Counted from the first letter of the stretch, positions 6,825 through 15,424 are shown. The stretch: DNA of 35,596 nucleotides from an uncultured Lachnospiraceae bacterium (GCA_946537305.1 CAMNFR010000022.1:1-35596), one strand, 5' to 3'. The notes: generated by a model from the sequence alone, not told the origin. Numbers and translations: made by a program.

Positions 6825-8933
6825 TTAATGCATTACCCTGTCCCTCTCCTCCGGCGTGAGCGGGTAGAGGGACAGGACCAGCCGGTCCAGCTTCGCGGTC
6901 ATGTGCGCGCGTTCTTTTTCCGGCAGGTCGTTCTGGCAGAGCGTCCCGGCGATGGCATCGATCCGGGCCGCTGCGGTGGCGTTCACCGGCGGCAGCGGAA
7001 TGCTTTCCAAATGGGCGCGCAGTACCTTGAGGGAGCGGCACCGTGTTGTAAACCAGAAACGGGAAACGGGGCCGTTCAGGAGCGCCAGGATCGTTAATAT
7101 CGAATAGCCCTCCAACCGCGGGATCAGGATATTGGCAGAATTCAGGGTGAGCGTCTGTCGGTCATCGTATGCGAAGACCAGGTGATCGCAGACAAAGCGG
7201 TAGATCAGTTTTTCCGGCGCCAGGTAGATTTCCGGGGAGGCCATCTGCTGAAATTGATCCGGTGCATAGAACAGCTCGCGCTGCGGCTCTCTGCTGCGGA
7301 AGGGAAGAATGTCCTGCCCCGCCAGCACCGGGCGCCAGGGAGAGGATGTATCCTGCAGGCCCTGTGCATCACTCGGATCCTGTGCATCACTCAGCTTCCG
7401 CATATCCCGCATGTCCCGCACATAACGCCGGTTGTCTCCGGTGACGATGCCCAGGGCGAAATCCGCTCCTTCCTGCAGTGTATGAGCTCCGGGCATGCAG
7501 ACCAGCTTTTGCAGAAGACGGCTGTCCTCATCCGGAACAGGCAGGAAGAGCTCGTCTGCGGTAAGAGACTGGGGTGTCTGTATGGTGAAGGCTGAACCTT
7601 CCTTTCGGATTCGGATGCCTACAGAACTCCAATTCTCGGACGCAGAGATTCTCGCGGACTTATCGACATCTTGTTTTTGCAGATGCAGGATCACGGAGGG
7701 GCATTGTACGCCGCCGAATGCTTCGCCCAGATAGTCTGCGGTACGAACAGCGCAGGTGCCGCGCAGTTGCCGACGGAACGGTGCGTGCGCAGCGACCGAC
7801 AGCAGAGATTCCGGCAGTACAAAGGCCAGCTCGCCGCTTGGGGCGAGACAGGAAAGTGCCTGCAATGTGAAGAGGGCGGCGGATTCCAGGGTGCGTCCGG
7901 GCAGAGAAAAATGCTTTTTCAGTTTCTGCTTTTCTTCCGGCGTGAACGCATATCCCCAGGGCGGATTGCCCAGAATGCAGCCAAAGATTCCGGGCGCGGG
8001 GACGTCCTGTAGAAAATCCCGCACCGTAAAATGATCGCGCAGAAGGGACAGTGTACAGGCAGGATCCCGCAGCGCCATGTTGATACGTGTGATGGCGATG
8101 GCCAGTGGGTCCAGATCGCAGCCGTAGATGTTTTCCGAAGGGATTTTCCCGGGCAGGCCCAGCAGAAACTGACCGGTGCCGCAGCAAGGATCCAGCACGG
8201 TGCCACAGCATGGATCTGACGCAGAGGTAGTGCTATTTCTTCTATTATTTATAAACAGCGCATCCATCAGGCGATGTGCAATCTTTTCAGGGGTGTAGTA
8301 AGCCCCTGTTTTTTTTCGCTCCCGCAGACCGCGCAGGGCAAGATACAGAAGTCCCAGAGTGTCCTCACCGGGAACATAGGTCCAGACAGGAGCTGCAGCC
8401 GCGTCATTCGAGTGTGATTCAGTTTTCGGCAGATCGACAGAATTATCTGCATCTGCCGGAAGATGTATCTGCACATCCTCCGGAACACGGATTTCGGTAT
8501 ACCCCGGAAAACAGACTTCTGCAGCCTCCCGCAGATCGCGCAGAAGTTCTTTCTTCAATGGATGACCCTTCAGCAGCTGCGCGGCACACTCTGTCATCTG
8601 CGGTGCGCGGAGTGCTGTGTCACAGTCTGTCATCAGCGTACGCAGTGTGCAAAGATTGGGGGAGGCGGCGTCTACATATCCATCCGGAAGAGACCGGCCC
8701 GAAACGTAGCGCTTATTCCGGCGGCTCTTTAGTGCACCGCGCGTGCCATCTGCCAGGTCTGCCTGCAGTTTTGCTGCTGCGGCAGAGGAAAACAACGGCT
8801 GCCCGTTTTCCGTATGCTCAGGCACGATCTTCCCAAGACGCACCCAGTTCCGCCCGGTCTCGAGGGAAATGGAGAGCGCCCGGCAGAGCTCTGCCAGGGT
8901 AAGAAGAGGGGAAGAAGCGGTGGAATTTGTCAT
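6825..8933 (-). CDS. Solitary N6-adenine DNA methyltransferase with N-terminal HTH and TaqI-like specificity domain
   Basis: The 702-residue protein has three parts. Residues about 8-60 look like a MerR-like or excisionase-like helix-turn-helix (LTLAELCRALSISLETGRNW). Residues about 205-400 are the catalytic domain: TGAYYTP (209-215, motif X), DPCCGTGQF (248-256, SAM-binding motif I) and NPPW (323-326, motif IV), the pattern for N6-adenine methylation. The C-terminal third (RPVLAGQDILPF, then ILALLNGPVSRFWF and SLKVLRAHLESIPLPP) resembles the TaqI/Eco57I-like target-recognition domain. No nuclease motif and no restriction gene is adjacent, so it may be an orphan epigenetic or regulatory enzyme. 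Motif I is preceded by an extra in-frame DPCCGT copy (240-245). GGAGG lies before the ATG. Confidence 0.8.
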   Translation of the reverse strand: MTNSTASSPLLTLAELCRALSISLETGRNWVRLGKIVPEHTENGQPLFSSAAAAKLQADLADGTRGALKSRRNKRYVSGRSLPDGYVDAASPNLCTLRTLMTDCDTALRAPQMTECAAQLLKGHPLKKELLRDLREAAEVCFPGYTEIRVPEDVQIHLPADADNSVDLPKTESHSNDAAAAPVWTYVPGEDTLGLLYLALRGLRERKKTGAYYTPEKIAHRLMDALFINNRRNSTTSASDPCCGTVLDPCCGTGQFLLGLPGKIPSENIYGCDLDPLAIAITRINMALRDPACTLSLLRDHFTVRDFLQDVPAPGIFGCILGNPPWGYAFTPEEKQKLKKHFSLPGRTLESAALFTLQALSCLAPSGELAFVLPESLLSVAAHAPFRRQLRGTCAVRTADYLGEAFGGVQCPSVILHLQKQDVDKSARISASENWSSVGIRIRKEGSAFTIQTPQSLTADELFLPVPDEDSRLLQKLVCMPGAHTLQEGADFALGIVTGDNRRYVRDMRDMRKLSDAQDPSDAQGLQDTSSPWRPVLAGQDILPFRSREPQRELFYAPDQFQQMASPEIYLAPEKLIYRFVCDHLVFAYDDRQTLTLNSANILIPRLEGYSILTILALLNGPVSRFWFTTRCRSLKVLRAHLESIPLPPVNATAAARIDAIAGTLCQNDLPEKERAHMTAKLDRLVLSLYPLTPEERDRVMH

Positions 8934-9013
8934 AAGGACCTCCGGTAGGAAAGACGCCCGCGGCAGCAGCCGTTGGAATGAAATATTGCCGGTAGAGAGT
9001 GGTTACATACCGC

Positions 9014-9042
9014 ATTATATACCGGAATTATAGAGAAGTCAC
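9014..9042 (-). promoter_or_regulatory. Candidate promoter of the methyltransferase gene
   Basis: On the minus strand GTGACT (9037-9042) and TATAAT (9014-9019) are 17 bases apart. A second TATAAT lies at 9027-9032 without a good -35. This 178-base divergent gap also holds the promoter and inverted repeat of the peptidase gene. Confidence 0.4.
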
Positions 9043-9082
9043 GTTTTTAATAGATGACAAAGCGTGAAAAACGTGATAGACT
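9040..9082 (+). promoter_or_regulatory. Candidate promoter of the M42 peptidase gene overlapped by an inverted repeat
   Basis: ATGACA (9054-9059) and an extended -10, TGA-TAGACT (9074-9082), have 17-base spacing. A perfect 9-bp inverted repeat, CACGTTTTT (9040-9048) and AAAAACGTG (9067-9075), brackets the -35 and enters the spacer, a position suited to an operator. No regulator is identified. Confidence 0.35.
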
Positions 9083-9111
9083 TAAGGCCCATATTGTCTG
9101 GAGGTGTCTGA

Positions 9112-10152
9112 ATGGACCGCGATTTTTTGAAATTATTGCTGAATACGGTCTCTGTGAGCGGGAACGAGGAACCCAATCAGGAAAATGCGAAGGCCTTTGC
9201 GGCGTCTTTTGCGCAGGAACTGCGGGAGGATGCGGTGGGCAACCTGATTTCCGTGGTGAATCCGCTGGCGGAGAAAAAGGTGCTGCTGTGCGGCCACATG
9301 GATGAGATCGGTTTCCGGGTGACCCATATCCGGGAGGATGGTCTGGTGTGCGTACAGCGGGCCGGCGGCGTGCGCCCCTCGCTATATGTGGGTGCGCCCA
9401 TGCAGATCCTTCATGAAGTGCAGGAGGACGGGCAGACGGTCCGCCGCAAGGTGTGCGGCGTGGGCGTCATCACGGATGACCTGCTGAAAAAGACAGATAT
9501 GAAGGATACAGATTTGCTGATCGATATAGGAGCTTCATCCCGCGAGGAGGCCGCCGCGGTGGTCTCTGTGGGAGATTCGGTCTGCGGTGATACGCAGGTG
9601 CGGGAGCTGCTGAACGATCGCTTTACCTGCCGCGCGCTGGATGATAAGACCGGTGCATTCGTGATCCTGGAGGCGGCGAAGGCGGCAGCGGCCCGCGGCG
9701 CTTCCTGCGGTATTTATGCCAACACCGTGGTGGGCGAAGAGACGACCGGCCGCGGCGCTTATTTTGCAGCGTCCCGGGTAAAGCCGGACTGCGCGGTGAT
9801 CGTAGATGTGACCTGGGCCAGCGACTGCCCGGGCACGGACCCCGGGGAGACGGGGGACGTGCGGCTGGGAGGCGGCCCGGTGCTGTGCCTTTCCGGCATG
9901 GTAAACAAGGCGCTGAACCGCCGCATGCAGAAAATTGCTGAAGAAATGGGCATAAGCCTGCAGTATGAAATTGCCGGCGGCCGCACGCATACGGACGGCG
10001 ACACGGTGCTGATGAGCGGTGAGGGCGTTCCGGTTGTGTTGGTCTCCATTCCGCTGCGCTATATGCACAGCTCTGTGGAGATGGGCAGTTGGAAGGATCT
10101 TCAGGCCTGTATTGACCTGATCGCAGAATTTCTTGTCAGATACGACGGGTAG
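9112..10152 (+). CDS. M42 family metallo-aminopeptidase (PepA/FrvX/tetrahedral aminopeptidase type)
   Basis: M42 enzymes are cytoplasmic dinuclear zinc or cobalt aminopeptidases that trim peptides inside large shells. The 346 residues are the usual length. Metal and catalytic residues are visible: His62 and Asp64 in GHMDEIGF, the Asp pair 177-178 in RALDDKTG (bridging Asp), Glu209-Glu210 in GEETTGRGA (catalytic base plus ligand), Asp232 in VDVTWASD and His319 in RYMHSSVEM. The family usually reads EEVGLRGA; the TTG variant here is mild. GGAGGTG before the ATG at 9112 supports the start. It is followed after 11 bases by a flavin-binding protein, so they are probably cotranscribed. Confidence 0.88.
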   Translation: MDRDFLKLLLNTVSVSGNEEPNQENAKAFAASFAQELREDAVGNLISVVNPLAEKKVLLCGHMDEIGFRVTHIREDGLVCVQRAGGVRPSLYVGAPMQILHEVQEDGQTVRRKVCGVGVITDDLLKKTDMKDTDLLIDIGASSREEAAAVVSVGDSVCGDTQVRELLNDRFTCRALDDKTGAFVILEAAKAAAARGASCGIYANTVVGEETTGRGAYFAASRVKPDCAVIVDVTWASDCPGTDPGETGDVRLGGGPVLCLSGMVNKALNRRMQKIAEEMGISLQYEIAGGRTHTDGDTVLMSGEGVPVVLVSIPLRYMHSSVEMGSWKDLQACIDLIAEFLVRYDG

Positions 10153-10163
10153 GAGAAAGAACA

Positions 10164-10670
10164 ATGTTCCGTAAAATGAGACGTTTTAAGCAGCTGCTCC
10201 CTGAGGAGGAGAATCTCCGGATCCTGCGTGAGGGCAGGACCGGTATTATGGCGTGCCTGGGGGATGACGGATATCCCTACACGGTGCCGCTGAATTATGT
10301 GTATGTAGACGGGAAAATCTATTTCCACTGCGCGAAGACCGGCCATAAGCTGGATGCCATCACAGCCTGTGATAAAGTATCCTTCTGCGTGATCGACCGG
10401 GATGATGTGGATGCAGATGCGCGGGCAACGAATTTCCGCAGCGTGATCGTATTCGGCCGGGCGAAGATCGTGACGGATGAGGAGCAGAAGCTGCTGCGCG
10501 CCCGTCAGTTTGGCGCCAAATATGCTTCCAGCATGGAAGCGGTAGACCAGGAGATCAAGGAGACCTGGAACTCGCTGGTGATCGTGGAGATCACGCCGGA
10601 GCATGTGACCGGCAAGGAACGTAAGACGCTGGCGGAGGCCAGACGGGCAGGCGGCACGCAGCACTGCTAA
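10164..10670 (+). CDS. Pyridoxamine 5'-phosphate oxidase-like flavin-binding protein (NimA-related)
   Basis: The 168-residue protein has the split beta-barrel pattern of the PNPOx-like superfamily: GIMACLGDDGYPYTVPLNYV (residues about 27-46), then GKIYFHCAKTGHKLDAI, then SVIVFGRAKIV. The HCAKTGHKLD segment is typical of NimA-like proteins that bind FMN and may reduce nitro compounds or other small molecules. The real substrate cannot be read from sequence. The ATG follows the peptidase stop by 11 bases with AGGAGAAAG as ribosome site. Confidence 0.8.
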   Translation: MFRKMRRFKQLLPEEENLRILREGRTGIMACLGDDGYPYTVPLNYVYVDGKIYFHCAKTGHKLDAITACDKVSFCVIDRDDVDADARATNFRSVIVFGRAKIVTDEEQKLLRARQFGAKYASSMEAVDQEIKETWNSLVIVEITPEHVTGKERKTLAEARRAGGTQHC

Positions 10671-10694
10671 AAAGAAGAGAGCAGGGACTTTTAT

Positions 10695-12206
10695 ATGTAT
10701 GAAGTAATGACCGCGGACGAGGCGATCCGTCTGATCCGCGACAATGATGTAATCTGTGTGAATTCCTTTGTGGGAATCGAAAACCCGGTCGCGCTGCACG
10801 AAGCGATCTACCGGCGCTATCAGCGCATGCAGTCTCCCAGACATCTGACCATCGTCTCCAGTGCCGGCTTCGGCACCTGGGATGAAAACGGCAATGCCGA
10901 GGGCTACATTCGCGAGGGCGCTGTGGATAAACTGATCTGCGGCCATTTCGGGGCCATGCCCAGTACCAAGAAATTGGTACTGGAGGATTTCTTCGAGGCC
11001 TATAATCTTCCTCTGGGATGTATTTCCCACGCCATCCGCGCGCAGGCCAGCGGTCTGCCGGGGGCGCTCTCTAAGGTGGGACTGGATATTTTTGTGGATC
11101 CCCGCCTTGAAGGCCCGGGCATCAACCGCCTTTCTACGGATGATTCCTATGTAAAATATGTAGAGGTGGATGGCGAGGAATTTCTGTATTATAAGCTGCC
11201 CAAGCTGACGGTAGCGCTCATCCGCGGGACAGCTGCGGATATGAAGGGAAATATTTCCTTCGATAATATGTATATGTCCGGCGATGCGCTTTCCATCTGC
11301 CAGGCTGTTAAGGCGAATCACGGAAAGGTGATCGTGCAGGTGGACCGCATGGTGGATACGCCGACCCGTCCCCGAAACGCCATTATCCCCGGATGCCTGG
11401 TGGATGCCATTGTGGTGGAAGAGTATCAGGTGCGCAATGAGGCTTACAAGGCTCTGACAGGCAGCTTCGAGATTCCCTATGAGGAGTGGAGCGCCTGGAA
11501 CGAGAAGATTGAATCCTCCGCGGCCAAAGCATCCCGCAATGACGCGGCCGGAAATATCATCGGCAAGCGCGCGGCGGCGGAGCTTCGGGTGGACGATATC
11601 GTGAATATCGGCATCGGCCTGCCGGAGATGGTGTCCCGCCATGCTAGGAAGAATGGTATGCTGGATTCCATCACGCTGACCGTAGAGTCCGGCGGTATCG
11701 GAGGCTTCCCGGTCTCCGGAGAAGCGTTCGGCGCCATGATCGGCGCGGCGTCCGTCTATGATATGGCCAACCAGTTCGATCTGTACAATAACGGCGGGCT
11801 GGATGTGTGCTTTATGGGCGCACTGGAAGTGGACGGACAGGGCAACGTGAATGCGCATCGGAGCGACGGCGCCTACGCGGGCATCGGCGGATTTGCCAAC
11901 ATCACCGCGAAAACGCCCACGGTCGTCTTCTGCATGACCTTTAATGCTAAGGGACTGTCTGTTTCCCAGAAACGGGGCGTGGTGACCATCGAGGAGGAGG
12001 GAAGCATTCCGAAATTTGTGAAGAAGGTGCGCTCTCTCAGCTTTTCCGCAAAGCGGGCCATCGCCAACGGACAGAAGGTGCTGTACGTGACCGAACGGTG
12101 TGTTTTCCGCCTGACGCCCAAGGGCCTGAAGCTGATCGAGGTCTATCCCGGCATCGATGTAGAAAGAGATATTATTAATCAGCTGCCTTTTGATGTAGAA
12201 ATTTGA
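10695..12206 (+). CDS. Class I CoA-transferase (propionate/acetate CoA-transferase type, fused alpha and beta halves)
   Basis: Class I CoA-transferases move CoA between an acyl-CoA and a short-chain acid through a glutamyl-CoA intermediate. At 503 residues this is a single-chain enzyme with both halves. The N-terminal half starts VMTADEAIRLIRDNDVICVN. The C-terminal half starts near residue 285 (IIGKRAAAELRVDDIVNIGI GLP, split here for length). The catalytic glutamate is Glu331 in LTVESGGIGGFPVSG, the expected S/E-x-G-x-x-G context. Propionate, acetate, lactate or butyrate are possible substrates; the family fits fermentative acid exchange. It is 24 bases from the flavin protein and may end that operon. 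Confidence 0.85.
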   Translation: MYEVMTADEAIRLIRDNDVICVNSFVGIENPVALHEAIYRRYQRMQSPRHLTIVSSAGFGTWDENGNAEGYIREGAVDKLICGHFGAMPSTKKLVLEDFFEAYNLPLGCISHAIRAQASGLPGALSKVGLDIFVDPRLEGPGINRLSTDDSYVKYVEVDGEEFLYYKLPKLTVALIRGTAADMKGNISFDNMYMSGDALSICQAVKANHGKVIVQVDRMVDTPTRPRNAIIPGCLVDAIVVEEYQVRNEAYKALTGSFEIPYEEWSAWNEKIESSAAKASRNDAAGNIIGKRAAAELRVDDIVNIGIGLPEMVSRHARKNGMLDSITLTVESGGIGGFPVSGEAFGAMIGAASVYDMANQFDLYNNGGLDVCFMGALEVDGQGNVNAHRSDGAYAGIGGFANITAKTPTVVFCMTFNAKGLSVSQKRGVVTIEEEGSIPKFVKKVRSLSFSAKRAIANGQKVLYVTERCVFRLTPKGLKLIEVYPGIDVERDIINQLPFDVEI

Positions 12207-12236
12207 TGATTCTATAAATAAAGAGTATAAAATGCC

Positions 12237-12265
12237 TTTTCATTGGGAAGAGTGTGTGCTATAAT
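12237..12265 (+). promoter_or_regulatory. Promoter of the HD hydrolase gene
   Basis: TTTTCA (12237-12242), 17 bases, and an extended -10 TGC-TATAAT (12260-12265). Confidence 0.6.
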
Positions 12266-12305
12266 GAGCACCCGGACCGGACGGGGTCTATAGAAAGGCA
12301 GTACC

Positions 12306-12737
12306 ATGATCTATACTGAATTGACGATGCGGGCGATGAAACTGTGCTATCAGGCGCATGCCGGGCAGACGGACAAGGGCGGCCTGCCCTATGTGTTCCA
12401 CCCCTTTCATGTGGCTGAGCAGATGGACGATGAAATCTCCACTACGGTAGCCCTGCTGCACGATATTGTAGAAGACACTCCCATGACGCTGGACGAACTG
12501 CGGGCAGAGGGTTTTCCGCCGGAGGTGGTGGAAGCCATCAACGCCTTAAGCCGCCGGGAGAGTGAGCGGTACATGGATTATGTGGACCGCCTGAAAAAGA
12601 ATCCGCTGGCCAAAAAGGTCAAGCTGGCCGATCTGGCCCATAACAGCGATCAGACCCGCATACCCAATCCCACGGAAAAGGTGCGGAACATGTGGAAACG
12701 ATATGAACGGGCGAAAGAACGCCTGCTGGAAGAATAA
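12306..12737 (+). CDS. Small HD-domain hydrolase of the RelA/SpoT HD (MESH1/SAH) type
   Basis: The 143 residues carry only the hydrolase domain of RelA/SpoT proteins. Motifs seen are FHPFHVAEQM (His32), ALLHDIVEDTP (His52-Asp53 metal pair, Glu56-Asp57 catalytic pair) and KLADLAHN (Asp109, Asn113). There is no synthetase domain. Known small alarmone hydrolases of this layout degrade (p)ppGpp, so that role is the best inference, but another nucleotide substrate is possible. AAAGG precedes the ATG. The gene has its own promoter and ends in a long palindrome. Confidence 0.8.
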   Translation: MIYTELTMRAMKLCYQAHAGQTDKGGLPYVFHPFHVAEQMDDEISTTVALLHDIVEDTPMTLDELRAEGFPPEVVEAINALSRRESERYMDYVDRLKKNPLAKKVKLADLAHNSDQTRIPNPTEKVRNMWKRYERAKERLLEE

Positions 12738-12738
12738 A

Positions 12739-12814
12739 GAGTGACAAGGGGACGTCCCTTCTGTCACGCATTGCATGCAATGTGTGACAGAAGGGACGTC
12801 CCCTTGTCACTCTA
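12739..12814. repeat. 76-bp near-perfect REP-like palindrome between convergent genes
   Basis: The element is centred between 12776 and 12777, and 37 of 38 base pairs match (one G-T at 12769/12784). Each arm carries GTGACAAGGGGACGTCCC and TTCTGTCAC. A related element lies at 35504-35553 and a fragment at 6809-6822. It lies between the HD gene and the clostripain gene, both ending here, so it can act as a bidirectional terminator. I recall similar palindromes as REP-like elements in Clostridia. Confidence 0.9.
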
Positions 12815-12819
12815 TTTCG

Positions 12820-15366
12820 TTACCGGTCGAGTGCCGGTGTCCAGTATTGCTGGTTGTAGATGTCGGTGAAGCGGTACATCAGTTTGACGCCGCCTTCGCC
12901 TACATCGGTGTTGGTGATGGTGATCTCACCGTTCACGGTCAGGGGATCGCCCAGCAGATAGCTGTCCTGGTATTCCCCGTCGTAGGAATAGAAGTCGCAC
13001 AGGAACTGCAGGGTATCGCCTTCGACCAGCTGGCTGTCGTTCTTGGCCAGCGTAAGGGTATCCTCTTCGCTGTAGGTGGTGCGGTAGCCGGCTACATAGC
13101 CCTGCGGGTTTTCGGTATCAAAGGCCAGGATCACATGAACCGGCGTTCCGTTCAGAAGGGCGGGGACGTATCCGGTGATCAGATAGTTGCTTTCATCGCC
13201 CATGGTGCTCTCGCGGTAATAGGCGACCGGCTGGCCGTTTAAGGAGATCCAGTTGCGCTCGGTGTCCGCAATCAGGGTGCCGTCGTCATCAAAGGAGAAG
13301 ATGTTATCCAGGCCCAGATCCACGTAGCCGCTTCCGGTATCATAGAACATGTTCAGATCCAGATCGTGCACCAGGCTCCACTGATCTTCGGAGAGGTCCA
13401 TGGTGGCGGTGCCGTCCGCATTCTCTGTCCACACCAGATTTTCAGGATCGAAGTAGTGATCGGTCAGGTACTCAGCGGTATCTTCCTCGGACATGGCACG
13501 GTCGGAGAAGAAACCGGTGTTGCCGGAGGTAAGGCCGGAGATCATGCTGGGATCGCTTAAGAAGCTGCCTAACAGGGCGCCGACCAGATCTCCGCTGCCG
13601 GAGGAAGAACTGCTGCCGCCCAGCAGGGAGCCCAGCGTGTCGTAATCAATGCTGCCGGAGGAACTGCCGCCGGAGGATGCGCCGCCGCCCAGAAGGCTTC
13701 CGAACAGGGAACCCATGGGAGAAGAAGAAGCACTGCCGCCGGCCATGATCTGTCCGGAGGTCTCCAGAGAGGCAAATTCACGGATGCACTTGCTGTATTC
13801 CTCGTCCATGCCGATGTCGCTGTAGGTGGAGCACATACTGTCCACATAGCTGGTCCGCTGGTAAGGGAAGTAGATGGACACGCCGTAGGCATTGGTCATG
13901 TTGGAAGATGTTTTGTTGTACTTGACGGCGGCCCGCAGGGTGTCTGCCAGGTCCTGTCCTTCTTCCGTGCCAACCTTCAGCGCCAGGTCTACCAGGTCGA
14001 CCTGATCAATGCGGGAGCTGGAGGCGAATTCACGAGTGCTGTAGCGGGCATCGGAAACGGTCTGGTATTCTTTATCTTTCAGCAGGGCGCGCACAGACTG
14101 AGAGAAAGCGGTTAGCTTTTTCGGTACCGTGTAAGAAAACTCCGCCAGGTCGATCAGGGAAAGCGTGGTCTTCTGTCCGCGGCAGCTCTGAGCGCAGGCG
14201 GCCGTAAAGTCATCCACGATATTCCGCCCGATCTGTGTGGTCGGCATGGAGGTGTTGCCGGAAAGCTTGGTCAGCCAGTTGGTGTAGTACCAGCCGATGC
14301 CGGGCTCCGTTTCCTCGGAAGCAATCATGTAATCCGCGTAGTCATCCACCATCAGCGCCGTCTCCGCCGTGGCCATCAGGCAGGCGTCAAAGCCGACAAA
14401 ATCAAACGTTACGCCGCCGTCCTTCAGGGCCTTGTTGATGCCGGACAGGGACATGGAGCCGCTGCGCTTGTTCTTTTCATCGTAGCCGTAGCCGGAAACA
14501 GATCCGCCGCCGTGATCCCAGAAGATCAGATCGTAGCGGTTGGCCGGGAAGTTTTCGGCGGACCATTTAATAAAGGAAGAAAGCGTGGAAGGATTCGTCA
14601 TCACCTTGGCGCCGTCATCCGCTACCAGGCGCTCCAGCTTGCCGCTGCGGATGCGGTAGATCTGGTTGACGGAGCTGCTGACCACGTTGTTCTGCCATCT
14701 GGAGCAGCCGCCGGTGTACACCAGCAGATTGATGTTATCGCTGATGTTGGCTTTGGTCATCTCCGAGAGGTCGGAGGTAGCCATGGCGCTGCGGGACTCC
14801 AGGTCAGTGCCGCACATGTAGACCATGATGGTGATCACATCCTCGCCGCCGCCTACGATCTGGGTGCGCTTATGCGGCACGCCGTCAGCCACCTCGGCAT
14901 TCACGGAAGAGGAGTCTGCGTTCACCTGGCTGTTCGCGGAGGTGCTTCCCTGGGAGTTTCCGGAGGACTGCCCGGTCTGCTGGTTGAAATATTCATAGAA
15001 ATCACTCAGGCTGCCGGAGCCGGTGGTGCCGGAGCCGGTCTGGCTGCTACCGGTTGTCAGGCCGCCGGATCCGCCCGCGGAACCGCTGCTGCTGTAGCCG
15101 GAGCCGGAGGGATAGCTGACTTCCTGAGAGCCGCCTCCGCCGCCCAGAAACAGGTAGGCGATGACCATGATAATGATCACCGGAAGGCTTAGGCCCGCAC
15201 CGCGGGCCGCTCTGGCGCCGCCCCCGCCGGCGGGGCGGGAAGAGGGCTTTTTCATACCGCCGGACGAACCGACCGGCCCCGTGCCCTGTCCGCTGCCGTG
15301 CACGTTCACGCCGGATCCGCCCCCGGATACTGTTTTCTTTCTGCCTAGAGGTCTGTTTGCTGGCAT
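12820..15366 (-). CDS. Clostripain-family (C11) cysteine peptidase, membrane-anchored
   Basis: The 848-residue protein starts with a Gly/Ser-rich cytoplasmic tail. One hydrophobic helix follows (about 59-75, SLPVIIIMVIAYLFLG), then a Gly/Ser/Thr linker to about 160. The catalytic domain begins at VITIMVYMCGTDLESRS. The C11 dyad is His285 in FWDHGGG and Cys329 in FDACLMATAE. A second low-complexity Gly/Ser stretch (about 545-595) precedes a beta-rich C-terminal region. The topology puts the peptidase outside the cell. Clostripains cleave after Arg, and many need self-cleavage to mature. AAGGAG lies before the ATG. The substrate is unknown. Confidence 0.88.
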   Translation of the reverse strand: MPANRPLGRKKTVSGGGSGVNVHGSGQGTGPVGSSGGMKKPSSRPAGGGGARAARGAGLSLPVIIIMVIAYLFLGGGGGSQEVSYPSGSGYSSSGSAGGSGGLTTGSSQTGSGTTGSGSLSDFYEYFNQQTGQSSGNSQGSTSANSQVNADSSSVNAEVADGVPHKRTQIVGGGEDVITIMVYMCGTDLESRSAMATSDLSEMTKANISDNINLLVYTGGCSRWQNNVVSSSVNQIYRIRSGKLERLVADDGAKVMTNPSTLSSFIKWSAENFPANRYDLIFWDHGGGSVSGYGYDEKNKRSGSMSLSGINKALKDGGVTFDFVGFDACLMATAETALMVDDYADYMIASEETEPGIGWYYTNWLTKLSGNTSMPTTQIGRNIVDDFTAACAQSCRGQKTTLSLIDLAEFSYTVPKKLTAFSQSVRALLKDKEYQTVSDARYSTREFASSSRIDQVDLVDLALKVGTEEGQDLADTLRAAVKYNKTSSNMTNAYGVSIYFPYQRTSYVDSMCSTYSDIGMDEEYSKCIREFASLETSGQIMAGGSASSSPMGSLFGSLLGGGASSGGSSSGSIDYDTLGSLLGGSSSSSGSGDLVGALLGSFLSDPSMISGLTSGNTGFFSDRAMSEEDTAEYLTDHYFDPENLVWTENADGTATMDLSEDQWSLVHDLDLNMFYDTGSGYVDLGLDNIFSFDDDGTLIADTERNWISLNGQPVAYYRESTMGDESNYLITGYVPALLNGTPVHVILAFDTENPQGYVAGYRTTYSEEDTLTLAKNDSQLVEGDTLQFLCDFYSYDGEYQDSYLLGDPLTVNGEITITNTDVGEGGVKLMYRFTDIYNQQYWTPALDR

Positions 15367-15424
15367 ATGTTTTCTCCTTTGTAAATGAATTCTCCTTTGT
15401 CATAATACTAAGAGAGTTTCCTCT

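Noticed and set aside
10101-11858. A 585-codon minus-strand frame opposite the CoA-transferase and flavin protein genes
   Set aside because: It spans two well-supported genes in antisense, has a low-quality composition and no start signals.
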